A stretch of 64,000 bases of DNA from Comamonadaceae bacterium. GTDB taxonomy: Bacteria; Pseudomonadota; Gammaproteobacteria; Burkholderiales; Burkholderiaceae_C. Under the pieces are notes generated by a model that was not told the DNA's origin, did not search any database, and was given only the letters and a program-made list of their open reading frames with translations. The stretch lies in the NCBI GenBank assembly GCA_947476285.1, contig CANJPU010000007.1, positions 62,001 through 126,000 on the forward strand, in the 5' to 3' direction. Of this stretch, positions 47,821-58,617 are shown piece after piece; positions within the stretch are counted from its first letter, which is position 1, and every line of letters begins with the position of its first letter. The position numbers and the translations under genes were made by a program.

Positions 47821-49530
47821 TCAAATCTCTGCGCCCTCCACCAAAAAACGCACTCGCCGCACGCCGTTCCATTCATCGGCATCCAGCCTGAAGGCCAGCT
47901 TCACCCGGGTGGGCAGCGGCTCAGTGTGGCCGAACCAGATGCCGTCGACGGGTTGGCCCTGGTGCTTGAGCTTGATCTGCAAATGCTTCTCGCCCACCAG
48001 GCGCTGCGAAATGATCTCCACCTCTTCGCTGAACACCGGTGGTGCAAAGCCCTGGCCCCACACTTCACGATGCAAGGTGTCCACCAGATCGGGCCGGCGG
48101 TACTCGGCGGCCAATGGTCCGTCGGTGTCCAGGCGGCGCAACAGCGTGGGCGCATCCAGCCACTCTTGCGCGACCAGGCTCAATGCCTGTTCAAACACAT
48201 CGAAGTGCTCCTCGGCAATGGTACAGCCAGCCGCCATCGCGTGGCCACCAAAGCGCAGCAGCACACCGGGGTGGCGCTTGGCCACCAGGTCGAGCGCATC
48301 GCGCAGATGAAAGCCGGGGATGGATCGGCCAGAGCCTTTGAGCTCATGCTCCTTGCCGGGTGCTGCGCTGGCGGCGAAAACGAAGGTGGGTCTATGCAGC
48401 TTGTCCTTGACGCGCGAAGCCACGATGCCGACCACGCCTTCATGAAAATCCGGGTCGAACACGCAGATGGCTGGCGGCGGGTCTTCGCTCTCGTCGAACA
48501 TGGCGTCCACGATCTGCATCGCCTGATCGCGCATGCCGACTTCGATGTCGCGCCGCTGGCGGTTGATCGCGTCGAGTGCACGCGCCAATTCATCGGCGCG
48601 CGCAGCATCGTCAGTCAGCAGGCATTCAATGCCCAGGGTCATGTCGGCCAGGCGGCCGGCGGCATTGATGCGCGGGCCCAGTGCGAAACCGAAATCGAAA
48701 GTGGTGGCGACGCGTGGGTCGCGGCCCGCAGCCTTGAACAGACTGGCCAGGCCGCAAGGCAGTGCACCGGCACGTATGCGCTTGAGGCCTTGCGCCACCA
48801 GGCGCCGGTTGTTGGCATCGAGCTTGACCACGTCGGCCACGGTACCCAGGGCGACCAAGGGAAGCAGCGCGTCGAGCTTGGGCTGGCTGGCCTGATCGAA
48901 CATGCCGCGCTGGCGCAACTCAGAGCGCAGCGCCAGCAGCACGTAGAACATCACGCCCACACCAGCGATGGATTTGCTTTCAAACGGGCAGCCGGGCTGG
49001 TTGGGGTTGACGATGACGGCTGCAGCCGGTAGCTCGGAGCCGGGCAGGTGGTGGTCGGTCACCAGCACTTGCAGGCCCAGGGCGTTGGCGGTGGCCACGC
49101 CTTCCACGCTGGCGATACCGTTGTCCACCGTGATCAGCACATCGGCGCCGCGGTCCTTGACACGCTGCGCGATGGGCGGTGTCAGGCCGTAGCCATCGAC
49201 CACGCGGTCGGGCACCAGGTAGTCGATGGCGCGCGCGCCCAGGAGTTTGAGGCCGCGCAGGCCCACCGCGCAGGCGGTGGCGCCGTCGCAGTCATAGTCG
49301 GCGACGACGCACAGCTTCTTGCCCGCGGCCATCGCGTCGGCCAGCAGCACGGCGGCTTCTTGCAGCCCCTTCATGCCAGAGAGTGGCAGCAGCCGGGCCA
49401 GGCCGTCGTCGAGTTCTTCCTTGGCCGAGATGCCGCGCGCGGCGAACAGGCGCGCGAGCAGCGGGTGCACGCCCGCCTGCTCCAGCGCCCAGGCGGCGCG
49501 TGGCGGGATGTCGCGGGTGATGATCTTCAT
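47821..49530 (-). CDS. recJ: Single-stranded-DNA-specific 5'-3' exonuclease RecJ
   Basis: Degrades single-stranded DNA 5'-3' in recombination and mismatch repair. The 569-residue protein shows the DHH-family metal motifs VVADYDCDGATACAVGL (motif I), ITVDNGIAS (II), VLVTDHHLPG (III, the DHH motif) and the later GPRINAAGRL, with the DHHA1 domain containing GSGRSIPGFHLRDAL and RFGGHAMAAGCTI. The OB-fold lies near the C-terminus. Length and order are normal. It ends six bases from the convergent molybdenum-enzyme gene and starts within 4 bases of the upstream unknown gene on the same strand (ATGA-type overlap). Confidence 0.97.
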   Translation of the reverse strand: MKIITRDIPPRAAWALEQAGVHPLLARLFAARGISAKEELDDGLARLLPLSGMKGLQEAAVLLADAMAAGKKLCVVADYDCDGATACAVGLRGLKLLGARAIDYLVPDRVVDGYGLTPPIAQRVKDRGADVLITVDNGIASVEGVATANALGLQVLVTDHHLPGSELPAAAVIVNPNQPGCPFESKSIAGVGVMFYVLLALRSELRQRGMFDQASQPKLDALLPLVALGTVADVVKLDANNRRLVAQGLKRIRAGALPCGLASLFKAAGRDPRVATTFDFGFALGPRINAAGRLADMTLGIECLLTDDAARADELARALDAINRQRRDIEVGMRDQAMQIVDAMFDESEDPPPAICVFDPDFHEGVVGIVASRVKDKLHRPTFVFAASAAPGKEHELKGSGRSIPGFHLRDALDLVAKRHPGVLLRFGGHAMAAGCTIAEEHFDVFEQALSLVAQEWLDAPTLLRRLDTDGPLAAEYRRPDLVDTLHREVWGQGFAPPVFSEEVEIISQRLVGEKHLQIKLKHQGQPVDGIWFGHTEPLPTRVKLAFRLDADEWNGVRRVRFLVEGAEI

Positions 49531-50483
49531 AAATTCTCAAGTTGTGTGGCCACGCTCTTGGGCTGCAACAGGTTTGCGATGCGCCGCTGCCAGGTGCCGC
49601 TGGTCTGGCTGACCCAGGTGCGTGCGCTTCGTTCGCCGCACAGCGTCAAGCGCAGTGGCGCGCCATCGTGGGCGAGTTCGAGCAGGCGCGTACATTCTCC
49701 CGCATCCAGTCGCTGCCAGGCGCTGGCCCAGGCTTGCCAGTCGCCGCGCAGTGCAGCCTCGCGCAGTGTCAGATCGATGGTCAGGCCAGGCGGCATCGCG
49801 GCGCTGTGCGTGGCTGGCAGTGCGCCTGTGCCGCTGACCCAGAATGAATTGACAGGCAGCAGCCCGCGGCCAATGCGATCTTCATTCGTCGCGTGGGTGT
49901 ACATGAGCATCTGCATTTCCTGCTGCAGCCGCCGCAGGCTGCGCGCCTGCGCTGAGCGGGGCATCCAGCCGTCGACGCTATGGCCGACAGCGCGGTCCAG
50001 TGAGGCGGTGGGCAAATCGCGAAAGACTGCGCCGCGCGCCAGCCAGCAAGTGGGCGCCTGGTATTGCAGCGCGATGCCGTCTTGCTCGAAATAGGTTTGC
50101 ATCGCTGCCAGCAATGCCCGCGATTGGGCTTCGTCCAGCAGCAGGTCTTCTGGAAGGCCCATGCTGATGTGCGCGCTGGCCACTTGCCAGTGGCAAGGTG
50201 TGATGAAGGCCCAGGCCTCGCCCTGCGTGTCCTGGCCGCTCAGATGCACTTGCCAGGCCGCCCAGGGAATGCAGCCATCGGTTGTGGGCAGTGCGCATTC
50301 GCGCGCGATCACCCGCTCATGCGCAAGCGACAAAGTGGTTTCGTCGCCAGCGTCAAGGTCTTGCGGCACCAGCCGCGCCAGCAGTTTTTCCAGGTGAGGA
50401 AGGCGCAGCGCATGCAGCGTCCGAACGCACTCGGGCACTGCGCTATACGCAAATGGAATCAACAGGTGAACACCGTCTGACAT
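49527..50483 (-). CDS. Conserved-looking hypothetical protein upstream of recJ
   Basis: A 318-residue cytoplasmic protein of unknown function. It begins DGVHLLIPFAYSAVPEC and contains several Trp-rich stretches (AWQVHLSGQD, DWQAWASAWQRLD) and CHWQVASAHISM, with no signal peptide or membrane segment. Similar proteins in Burkholderiales are sometimes labelled as phosphoglycerate-mutase-like, but I see no catalytic motif that would support this. I place the start at ATG 50483 rather than 50525 because the shorter form avoids overlap with the divergent lolC start at 50524, leaving 40 bases for two promoters. The 3' end overlaps recJ by 4 bases, so the pair is translationally coupled. Confidence 0.75.
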   Translation of the reverse strand: MSDGVHLLIPFAYSAVPECVRTLHALRLPHLEKLLARLVPQDLDAGDETTLSLAHERVIARECALPTTDGCIPWAAWQVHLSGQDTQGEAWAFITPCHWQVASAHISMGLPEDLLLDEAQSRALLAAMQTYFEQDGIALQYQAPTCWLARGAVFRDLPTASLDRAVGHSVDGWMPRSAQARSLRRLQQEMQMLMYTHATNEDRIGRGLLPVNSFWVSGTGALPATHSAAMPPGLTIDLTLREAALRGDWQAWASAWQRLDAGECTRLLELAHDGAPLRLTLCGERSARTWVSQTSGTWQRRIANLLQPKSVATQLENL

Positions 50484-50523
50484 GGGCCTATTGTCCGGGA
50501 TGTCACAATCGCGGCACGACACC

Positions 50524-51777
50524 ATGACAATTCCCTACGAACTCGTACTTGGTTGGCGCTACACGCGCGCTGGCCGCGCCACCCGGCGCAACGGCTTTAT
50601 CTCCTTCATCTCCGGCGTTTCCATGCTGGGGATTTCGCTGGGCGTGGCCGCGTTGATCATCGTCTTGTCGGTGATGAACGGCTTTCAGAAGGAAGTGCGT
50701 GACCGCATGCTGGGCGTGGTTTCGCACATCGAGATTTTCGGTCCTGGCGGGGGCATGCTGGCCGATGTGAACCGCACCATGACCGAAGCCCTGCGCCAAC
50801 CGCAGGTCATAGGCGCAGCGCCTTTCATCGCGTCGCAGGCTTTGTTGGCCCGTGGCGAGGACATGCGCGGTGCGATTGTGCGTGGCATTGACCCTGTGCG
50901 CGAGCCGGAGGTCACCGACATGGCAGCGGGCATGAAGCCGGTGCTGGCACGGCTGGTGCCGGGGCAATTTGGTGTGGTGCTGGGTGTGGAGCTGGCGCGC
51001 CAGCTTGGCGTGCGCCAGGGCGATCCGGTCACATTGATCGCGCCCAGCGGGCAGGTCACGCCAGCTGGTGTGGTGCCGCGTCTGAAGCAGATGACCGTGG
51101 TCGGTACATTTGATTCCGGACATTTTGAATACGACAGCGGGCTGGTGCTGCTGCATCAGGACGATGCCGCGCGCATCTTTCGCCTGGAAGGGCCCACCGG
51201 TATTCGCCTGAAGCTGCGTGATCTGCATCAGGCCCGCGAAGTGGCTGCGGCATTGGGCAAGACGCTGAGCGACCCGGTGCTCATTCGCGACTGGACGCGC
51301 CAGAACCGCACCTGGTTTGCCGCTGTACAGCTTGAAAAGCGCATGATGTTCATCATCCTCACGCTGATCGTGGCGGTGGCGGCGTTCAATCTGGTCAGCA
51401 CGCTGGTGATGACTGTCACTGACAAGCGCGCCGACATCGCCATCTTGCGCACCCTGGGCGCGAGTCCAGGCAGCATCATGGGCATCTTCATGGTGCAGGG
51501 GGCTGCAGTGGGCGTCATCGGCACGCTGGCGGGCTTGCTGCTGGGCCTAGGCATCGCGGTGAACATCGATGTGCTGGTGCCAGCGCTGGAGCACGCGCTG
51601 GGCGCGAGCTTCTTGCCAAAGGATATTTATCTCATCAGCAGGATGCCCAGCGATCCGCAGCGCGATGACATCTTGCCCATCGCTCTGATTTCATTGCTGC
51701 TCTCGTTCTTGGCCACCATCTATCCAAGCTGGCGCGCCAGCCGCGTCAACCCGGCGGAGGCACTGCGCTATGAATGA
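50524..51777 (+). CDS. lolC: Lipoprotein-releasing ABC transporter permease LolC/LolE
   Basis: Inner-membrane subunit of the LolCDE machine that extracts lipoproteins for transfer to LolA. The 417-residue protein has the typical topology: one N-terminal helix ([25 protein letters not shown] split around residues 25-50), a large periplasmic domain (about 50-270) and three C-terminal helices. Family blocks include [36 protein letters not shown] and [18 protein letters not shown]. The start is ATG 50524; an upstream ATG (50482) adds a non-conserved peptide and runs into the divergent gene. Only one permease gene is present beside lolD, fitting the LolF-type single-permease or a LolC/E-homodimer arrangement. 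Confidence 0.95.
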   Translation: MTIPYELVLGWRYTRAGRATRRNGFISFISGVSMLGISLGVAALIIVLSVMNGFQKEVRDRMLGVVSHIEIFGPGGGMLADVNRTMTEALRQPQVIGAAPFIASQALLARGEDMRGAIVRGIDPVREPEVTDMAAGMKPVLARLVPGQFGVVLGVELARQLGVRQGDPVTLIAPSGQVTPAGVVPRLKQMTVVGTFDSGHFEYDSGLVLLHQDDAARIFRLEGPTGIRLKLRDLHQAREVAAALGKTLSDPVLIRDWTRQNRTWFAAVQLEKRMMFIILTLIVAVAAFNLVSTLVMTVTDKRADIAILRTLGASPGSIMGIFMVQGAAVGVIGTLAGLLLGLGIAVNIDVLVPALEHALGASFLPKDIYLISRMPSDPQRDDILPIALISLLLSFLATIYPSWRASRVNPAEALRYE

Positions 51778-52459
51778 TTCAGCCCGCATCGTGCTCAAGG
51801 CCGAGGGCCTGTGCAAGCGCTTCACCGAAGGCGGTCTGGATGTGGAAGTCCTGCGCGGTGTCGATCTGCAGGTGCATGCTGGCGAGACGGTGGCCATTGT
51901 GGGTGCATCTGGATCGGGCAAGAGCACGCTGCTTCACTTGCTGGGCGGGCTGGACGCGCCCACCAGTGGCAGCGTGGAGCTGATGGGCCATTCGTTCTCG
52001 CAAATGGATGCAGCAGCCCAGGGGCGGCTTCGCAACCAGCACCTGGGCTTTGTCTATCAGTTCCATCACCTGCTGCCAGAATTCAGCGCACTGGACAACG
52101 TGGGCATGCCGCTGCGCATTCGCAGGCAGGCGCCCGAGTTGTGTGCCCAGGAGGCCAGGCGCGCGCTTGAGGCAGTGGGCATGGGCGCCCGGCTGGATCA
52201 TCGACCCGCAGAGCTCTCAGGCGGCGAGCGTCAGCGGGTGGCGATTGCCCGCGCCCTGGTGACGCGCCCCGCGTGCGTGATGGCCGATGAGCCCACCGGC
52301 AACCTGGACCGCGCAACGGCCGACGGCGTATTCGAGCTCATGCTGGGGCTGGCCGCCGATCAAGGCACGGCATTCATCCTGGTGACGCACGACGATTCTC
52401 TGGCGCGGCGCTGTGGCCGGCAGTTGCGGCTGGATGCGAATATGGCGCTGCGGGTTTGA
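51770..52459 (+). CDS. lolD: Lipoprotein-releasing ABC transporter ATPase LolD
   Basis: A 229-residue ABC ATPase with Walker [18 protein letters not shown]-loop region [13 protein letters not shown] (the LolD-type HHLLPEFSA sequence), signature [15 protein letters not shown], Walker [12 protein letters not shown] and H-loop VTHDDSLA. It powers lipoprotein extraction with the permease encoded just upstream, whose last 8 bases it overlaps. It is full length and catalytically intact. The stop codon's last base is also the first base of a nested inverted repeat. Confidence 0.97.
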   Translation: MNDSARIVLKAEGLCKRFTEGGLDVEVLRGVDLQVHAGETVAIVGASGSGKSTLLHLLGGLDAPTSGSVELMGHSFSQMDAAAQGRLRNQHLGFVYQFHHLLPEFSALDNVGMPLRIRRQAPELCAQEARRALEAVGMGARLDHRPAELSGGERQRVAIARALVTRPACVMADEPTGNLDRATADGVFELMLGLAADQGTAFILVTHDDSLARRCGRQLRLDANMALRV

Positions 52460-52696
52460 ACCTAGAAACGGCAGTTGGACGCGCTCGAGTGGGTGTCTGG
52501 CAAGCCCGATGGCAAGGCGTGACGACGCAGCAGGCTAATGCCTGCAAGGAGGAGCAACGCCGCCAGCGGGTTTGCCAGACACCCAATCGAGTGCGTAGCG
52601 CTCTCACCCAATCGGTGAAGAGCTTCAAGGCCAAAAAGCTCAATGCCCACGGGTACTTCCTGCTGAAAACAAGCGGTCAACTGCCGTTTCTAGGTT
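52459..52696. repeat. Nested inverted repeat, MITE-like
   Basis: The outer arms are a perfect 19-bp inverted repeat (52459-52477 with 52678-52696; AACCTAGAAACGGCAGTTG). The inner arms are 29 bp with 3 mismatches (52480-52508 with 52567-52595; GGGTGTCTGGCAA core). The unit of about 238 bp exactly fills the gap between lolD and the convergent VWA gene. It encodes no transposase. A 72-codon frame on the minus strand lies inside it but has no recognisable features. It resembles a non-autonomous element and may also act as a two-way transcription block. Confidence 0.8.
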
Positions 52697-52720
52697 GAGC
52701 CGTACCCGGTGTCGCGCCGG

Positions 52721-53761
52721 TCAAAGAATCCGGTTGAACCAGAGCAGTGACAAGCCGGCCGAAGCCAGCGCCAGCGCGGCGGCGGCCAGGGCCAGAAGTG
52801 CAGAGACTTCGGTCTCTTTCTTCTCAACCGTCAGGCGCGAGCTGAGGGTTTCATAAACCTTCTTCAGGTCGCTCGCAGTGCCCGCGTAGAAATACTCAGC
52901 GTTGGTCTTTACCGCAATCGCCTTGAGGGTTTCCTCATCAAGCCGCACCCGCATGGACCAGCCTTCAAAGCCAATGGTCTCGCCATTGACTGTGCCCACG
53001 CCTACTGTGTAGACGCGCACGCCGCGATCAGCCGCCATCTTGGCTGCCTCAAGTGGGTCCACCCCAGTGGTGCGCTGGCCATCGGTCAGCATGATGATGG
53101 CCGCGGATGTGAACGAGCCTGGCGCAACGGGTGTGAATTCTTTCTTCTCTTTTGGAGGCGCCCCGAGGGCATAGCCGCGCATACGGTCGCGCCCGCCTTG
53201 CATGGACTGTAGGTCGATGCCCGCATCAGGGAACAAGGTGGCCAGGGAAATCACAATCGCATTGCCAGTGGCGGTGGCGCGCTGCAACTGGAAGCGGTCA
53301 ATCGCCGTGACCAGATCTTCGCGGTTGACGGTGGGCAATTGCGCCACCTGCGCCGAGCCTGCAAAGGCCACGATGCCCACCTTCACATGGCGCGGCAGAT
53401 CGGCCAGGAAAGACTTGGCTGCATTTTGCGCGGCAACCATTCGGTTGGGCTGCACATCGGTGGCCCGCATGCTGCCCGAAACATCCATGGCCAAAATGAT
53501 GGTCTGATTGTTCGAGGGCAGGGTGACCACTGCCACCGGCCGTGATGCCGCCAGCAGCATGGCCGCCATGGCAGCCAGGAACAGCGCGGGCGGAATATGC
53601 CGCCTGACAGTCTGCCCGGCACCCATGGCCTCTCTGACGATGGACAGCGAGGCGTAGCGCAGCGCCATTTTTTTCTTGCGCCGCATCAGCCAGAGGTACA
53701 GCCACAGCAACAGCGGAAGCGCCAGCATCATCCAGAGAAATTGGGGCCAGAGGAAATGCAT
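52721..53761 (-). CDS. VWA-domain membrane protein (BatA/BatB-like)
   Basis: A 346-residue inner-membrane protein with an N-terminal helix pair (FLWMMLALPLLLWLYLWLM, residues about 8-27, and a second near 55-75), a von Willebrand A domain with the MIDAS motif DVSGSM (about 93-98) and ITDLG-like IIMLTDGQRTTGV, and a C-terminal helix (about 320-342). This is the BatA/BatB architecture, associated with MoxR ATPases and DUF58 proteins in envelope stress or chaperone-like roles. It is the last gene of the leftward moxR-DUF58-VWA set. A metal-dependent protein-protein contact through the VWA domain is expected. Confidence 0.93.
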   Translation of the reverse strand: MHFLWPQFLWMMLALPLLLWLYLWLMRRKKKMALRYASLSIVREAMGAGQTVRRHIPPALFLAAMAAMLLAASRPVAVVTLPSNNQTIILAMDVSGSMRATDVQPNRMVAAQNAAKSFLADLPRHVKVGIVAFAGSAQVAQLPTVNREDLVTAIDRFQLQRATATGNAIVISLATLFPDAGIDLQSMQGGRDRMRGYALGAPPKEKKEFTPVAPGSFTSAAIIMLTDGQRTTGVDPLEAAKMAADRGVRVYTVGVGTVNGETIGFEGWSMRVRLDEETLKAIAVKTNAEYFYAGTASDLKKVYETLSSRLTVEKKETEVSALLALAAAALALASAGLSLLWFNRIL

Positions 53762-53782
53762 GTGAGTTGGATCCTTTTGGCT

Positions 53783-54800
53783 TTATGCAGCCCGCCGCAG
53801 GTGCGCGGGCAGGCCACCGCCTGCGGCAAGGCGGGTGCGACGCTTGCGCATGTCGGTGAAGCGGACCACTGATTCGACGAGATCGGAATCGGTGGACAGC
53901 TCCAGCGCGTCCACCCCCGCACGCACAAAACCTTCGCGCAACTCGGCTTCCCGTTGCGCCGCGATGCGGGCAAAGCGCTTGCGAAAACCCGGATCGTGGG
54001 TGTCAACCAGCAACTGTTCGCCAGTCTCGCTGTCGCGAATGGTCAGCAGCCCCAGATCGGGCAGCTCCAGCTCCAGCGGATCGATCAGCCGCACGGCCAC
54101 CACCTCGTGGCGCCTGGCCAGCAAGGCGAGCGAGCGTTCCCATCCTGGCGCGCTGATGAAGTCAGACACAACGAAGATGGTGGAGCGCCGCTTGATGATG
54201 CCGGCGGCCGATTCAAGCAGCTCGCGCAAATCGGTGGTGCCGGCTTCCACCTGAGCGGGCCGGTTCTGAATGCTGTGCAGGATGTGCAGCACATGGCGGC
54301 GGCCACCCCGTGTGGGTATCACGGTGTCCACGCCCGCGCCATACAGCATGGCGCCCACGCGGTTGCCGTGCCGGGTAAGCAGGCGAGCCAACACGGTGAC
54401 GAAATCGGCCGATACATTGCGCTTGCGCTGATCGCCCGATCCGAAATCGACTGAAGGGCTCAGGTCCAGCAGGAACCAGGCGGCCATCTCGCGGTCTTCA
54501 GTGAAGACGCGCACATGGGGCACTTGCAGCCGAGCGGTGACGTTCCAGTCGATGTGGCGCACGTCGTCGTGATGCTGGTATTCGCGCAGGTCGGCCAGGT
54601 CCAGCCCCGCGCCGCGCATCAGCGTGCGGTAGTCACCCTGCAGCAAGCCATCGAGCCGGCGAATGGTGGTCCACTCCAGCCGGCGCAGCACATGCTCGGC
54701 GCCTTCAGGCTGCGCGCCTGTGACGGCGGCTGCCGCCTCAGGCTGGGCCTTTGGCTTGCGGCGAAACCACCCGGCTAGCCGCGAGCTCTTGGCTGTGTTG

Positions 54801-54820
<20 letters not shown>
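53783..54820 (-). CDS. DUF58-domain protein of the MoxR/Bat operon
   Basis: A 345-residue cytoplasmic protein of the DUF58 family: GAGLDLADLREYQHHDDVRHIDWNVTAR broken into its usual blocks near residues 60-90, FTEDREMAAWFLLDLSPSVDFG and a VWA-like fold with VVSDFISAPGWER. The start is set at ATG 54820 (MKNSPPD), overlapping the moxR end by 20 bases; a longer frame to 54937 overlaps moxR and lacks similarity. DUF58 proteins accompany MoxR ATPases, possibly as adaptors between the ATPase and VWA partners. The N-terminal 35 residues are Ala/Pro/Lys-rich. Confidence 0.92.
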
Positions 54821-55808
<988 letters not shown>

Positions 55809-55831
55809 GTTGGATAGTGGCCTTGTTGAAT

Positions 55832-55865
<34 letters not shown>

Positions 55866-56906
55866 TCAGAAAGGTGGCAGCCCCGCCGCCCGCGCCGCGT
55901 TTTCGATGGGCACCGCGAAACCGATGCCCAGGAAGGTTCGTGCCGGCGTGGGGTTGAGGATGGCAGTGACGATGCCCACCACCTCGCCGTCCATGGTGAC
56001 CAGTGGCCCGCCGGAATTGCCCGGATTGGCTGCTGCGTCGAACTGGATCAAGTTGGTCATTTCCTGCTTGCCTTCGGGCGAGCGAAACGCGCGCTTGAGG
56101 CCCGAGACAACACCGCCCGATGCAGATGGCCCAATGCCGAATGGGAAGCCCACCGCCAGCACCTTGTCGCCAGGGGCCAGGTCATTGGTGGAGCGCATGG
56201 TGGCGGCGATCATGTCGTCCGGAATCTTGCTGGCCTGCAACACGGCCAGGTCGTCCTCGGCTTGTACGCCGGTGATGCGGGCTTCTGATTCCAGGCCATC
56301 TGAGAAGATGACCTTGATACGGTCGGCGCCCGACACCACATGAAGGTTGGTCAGGATCACGCCCTTGTCGATGATCACCACGCCGGTGCCCACACCATAC
56401 TCAACCTCTTCGTCGTCCTTGGGGTCAGCCGGCTTGACGATGGCCGGGGCTGGTGGCTTGGGCTTGACCTTGGGCTTGGATGGGTCCAGGGCGGCCTGCT
56501 TTTCCTTTTCTCTTTCTTTTTCTCGTTCCTTTTCCGCCCTGAGTCGGCCGGCCTTGATGTAGCTGACCACGCGCACCACCGAGGGCTGGATTTTTTCGTA
56601 GGCGCGGGCGTACTCGGAGGGCATCACCTGGGTTTCCATGGTCTTGAGCACGGCCGAATCGATGTCTTCCTGCGTCAGCTTGCGCTGGCCCATTCGCAGA
56701 CTCAGGCTGATGCTCAATGCCAGCATGGCCGCCAGCAACACGATGGCGCTCCACAGCAGCTTTGGATTGGACGGGGAGACGCGACGCCAGATGCGCGGCT
56801 TGGCGGATGCCTGCGCGCCCGGTGCGTTCAATTGCGCGCCGGTGGGCTGGGAGCTTTGTGCCGTCCGCGCGGGACGGCTTGAGCTGTAGAGGGCAGGCCT
56901 TCGCAT
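55866..56906 (-). CDS. Membrane-anchored trypsin-like serine protease (HtrA-like, no PDZ)
   Basis: A 346-residue S1C-type protease. One membrane helix (about 50-70) anchors it, placing the protease in the periplasm. The catalytic triad is visible as His in ILTNLHVVSGA, Asp in AEDDLAVLQ and Ser in NPGNSGGPL. No PDZ domain follows; the chain ends shortly after the protease fold. A charged linker with repeated KERE/KEK units and then Lys/Pro-rich sequence (about 125-165) separates the helix region from the protease. It lies just upstream of moxR on the same strand, suggesting a joint role in envelope protein quality control. Confidence 0.93.
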   Translation of the reverse strand: MRRPALYSSSRPARTAQSSQPTGAQLNAPGAQASAKPRIWRRVSPSNPKLLWSAIVLLAAMLALSISLSLRMGQRKLTQEDIDSAVLKTMETQVMPSEYARAYEKIQPSVVRVVSYIKAGRLRAEKEREKEREKEKQAALDPSKPKVKPKPPAPAIVKPADPKDDEEVEYGVGTGVVIIDKGVILTNLHVVSGADRIKVIFSDGLESEARITGVQAEDDLAVLQASKIPDDMIAATMRSTNDLAPGDKVLAVGFPFGIGPSASGGVVSGLKRAFRSPEGKQEMTNLIQFDAAANPGNSGGPLVTMDGEVVGIVTAILNPTPARTFLGIGFAVPIENAARAAGLPPF

Positions 56907-57010
56907 TCGTTCACCTCAAAATAATGCGACGAGAAACGCCAAGAAGAATCCGAAATCGCAAGGTATCACGGTTTGCGCCGGGCTGCACGAGCTTGGGGCA
57001 TCATCGGCCC

Positions 57011-57850
57011 ATGACGAGTTGGATTGACACACACTGCCACCTGGACGCAGCCGAATTCGCCGGTAATGCACAGTCGGTGCGCGCGCGGGCCACTGAACAA
57101 GGCGTGGTGCATTGCGTGATACCGGCGGTTGAGGTCGGCAACTTCGCCGTGGTGCGCGAGCTTGCCCATCGGTTTGGCGACAGTTATGCGCTGGGCATTC
57201 ACCCGATGTACACCGACCGCGCCCGCGATGAAGATCTCGATTCGCTGGATCAGGCGCTGGACCTGCACCGGGATGACCCGCGCCTTGTGGCGGTCGGTGA
57301 GATAGGCCTGGACTACTTCGTGCCGGGCCTGGACCCGCAGCGCCAAGAGCGCTTCTACGCCGCCCAACTGTCGATTGCCCGCCGTCACGGCCTGCCGGTG
57401 ATACTGCATGTGCGACGCTCGGCCGATCAACTCCTGCGACAGTTGCGCACAGCCGGCGTGGGTGGCATCGCCCACGCATTCAACGGCAGCGGGCAGCAGG
57501 CGCTGGAATTCGTGCGCCTGGGCTTCAAGCTGGGTTTTGGCGGCACCGTCACCTTCGAGCGGGCCCTGCAGGTGCGCCGCCTGGCCGCGCAGTTACCGAT
57601 CGATGCCCTGGTGCTGGAGACCGACGCGCCCGACATCCCGCCGCAGTGGCTCTATCGCACCGCGCAGCAGCGTGCGCAAGGGCAACCCCAGGGGCGTAAC
57701 GAGCCTGCGCAGTTGCCTCGCATTGCCCAGGTGGTGGCGCAGTTGCGCGGCATGGAGTTGCAAGAGTTGGCTCGGGTGACCTTCCAGAACGCGGGTCAAG
57801 CCTTGCCGCGGCTGGCTGGTCTGCTGGGTCGTCATAATCCTGCGCAGTGA
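57011..57850 (+). CDS. tatD: TatD-family metal-dependent hydrolase
   Basis: A 279-residue TIM-barrel metallohydrolase: WIDTHCHLDAAEF (metal His pair), AVGEIGLDYFVPG (metal Glu), LPVILHVRRSADQLL (metal His), GIAHAFNGSG (His) and VLETDAPDIPP (metal Asp). TatD proteins act as 3'-5' nucleases on DNA or RNA, and related YcfH/YjjV forms are common; substrate class cannot be set by eye. The start is ATG 57011, since the frame extending to 56717 runs into the divergent protease promoter. Its stop overlaps the next gene's GTG (GTGA). Confidence 0.95.
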   Translation: MTSWIDTHCHLDAAEFAGNAQSVRARATEQGVVHCVIPAVEVGNFAVVRELAHRFGDSYALGIHPMYTDRARDEDLDSLDQALDLHRDDPRLVAVGEIGLDYFVPGLDPQRQERFYAAQLSIARRHGLPVILHVRRSADQLLRQLRTAGVGGIAHAFNGSGQQALEFVRLGFKLGFGGTVTFERALQVRRLAAQLPIDALVLETDAPDIPPQWLYRTAQQRAQGQPQGRNEPAQLPRIAQVVAQLRGMELQELARVTFQNAGQALPRLAGLLGRHNPAQ

Positions 57851-58599
57851 AGCCGCAACCTACCCGACTGCCCGAAGTCAATTTCTCCGACGCCGGCGAC
57901 GTCCGGTATCTGCATCTGGGAACCGAATGGGTGCAGGGGTCGATGCTGCTGGACAAGCCGTTTGACATCGAATTGGAGTATGTGCAGCGCATGATGGCCT
58001 GGCTGTTGTTCACCGATCCTGCGGGGGTTTCAAAGCGCCATGCGATGCAGTTGGGTCTGGGCGCGGCTTCCCTCACCAAGTTCTGCCGCAAGAGGCTGCG
58101 CATCAAGACCACCGCCATTGAGATCAACCCCCAGGTGATCGCCGCCTGCCGGCTGTGGTTCAAATTGCCGGCTGATGATGAGCGCTTGTCGGTGGTGCTG
58201 GGGGATGCGGCCGAGGTGGCGGCCCACGAACACTGGCGCGGGCAGATCGACGCGCTGCAGGTCGACTTGTACGATCACGAGGCAGCAGCACCGGTGCTGG
58301 ACAGCGAGGCGTTCTACGCCGACTGCCGCAAGCTGCTGACTGAAGACGGCTGCATGACGGTCAATTTGTTTGGCCGGTCTTCCAGCTATGCGCGCAGTGT
58401 GGAAAAAATCAGCGCGGCTTTCGGCGCCGACGCAGTTTGGTCCTTCAAGCCCACGCGAGAGGGCAACACCATCGTGCTGGCGCTTCGCACGCCGCAACAC
58501 CCGAGCCGCGAGCAGCTTGCCGAACGCGCCCAAACCATTGAAACTCGGTGGGGCTTGCCGGCCCGCAAATGGTTGCGGGTGTTCAAGCCAGTCACTTGA
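57847..58599 (+). CDS. Spermidine-synthase-like methyltransferase-fold protein
   Basis: A 250-residue protein with the class I nucleotide-binding fold of spermidine synthases: AMQLGLGAASLTKF (glycine-rich loop), TTAIEINPQVIAAC (acidic end of strand 2) and IDALQVDLYDHEAAAPVL in the active-site region. The N-terminal YLHLGTEWVQGSMLL resembles the usual beta-hairpin. True aminopropyltransferase residues are not all evident, so polyamine synthesis is a family-based guess. The GTG start overlaps the tatD stop. The GspE-like gene follows after 18 bases. Confidence 0.8.
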   Translation: MKPQPTRLPEVNFSDAGDVRYLHLGTEWVQGSMLLDKPFDIELEYVQRMMAWLLFTDPAGVSKRHAMQLGLGAASLTKFCRKRLRIKTTAIEINPQVIAACRLWFKLPADDERLSVVLGDAAEVAAHEHWRGQIDALQVDLYDHEAAAPVLDSEAFYADCRKLLTEDGCMTVNLFGRSSSYARSVEKISAAFGADAVWSFKPTREGNTIVLALRTPQHPSREQLAERAQTIETRWGLPARKWLRVFKPVT

Positions 58600-58617
58600 G
58601 TCTGAACCCGTCCTTCG

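Noticed and set aside
52462-52680. 72-codon minus-strand frame inside the nested inverted repeat
   Set aside because: Frame is bounded by the repeat arms, has no homology I recognise and no good ribosome-binding site.
52459-52696. Integron attC site
   Set aside because: A GTTGGAC match to the GTTRRRY core occurs, but the partner RYYYAAC core does not match and the nested arms are too long and too perfect.
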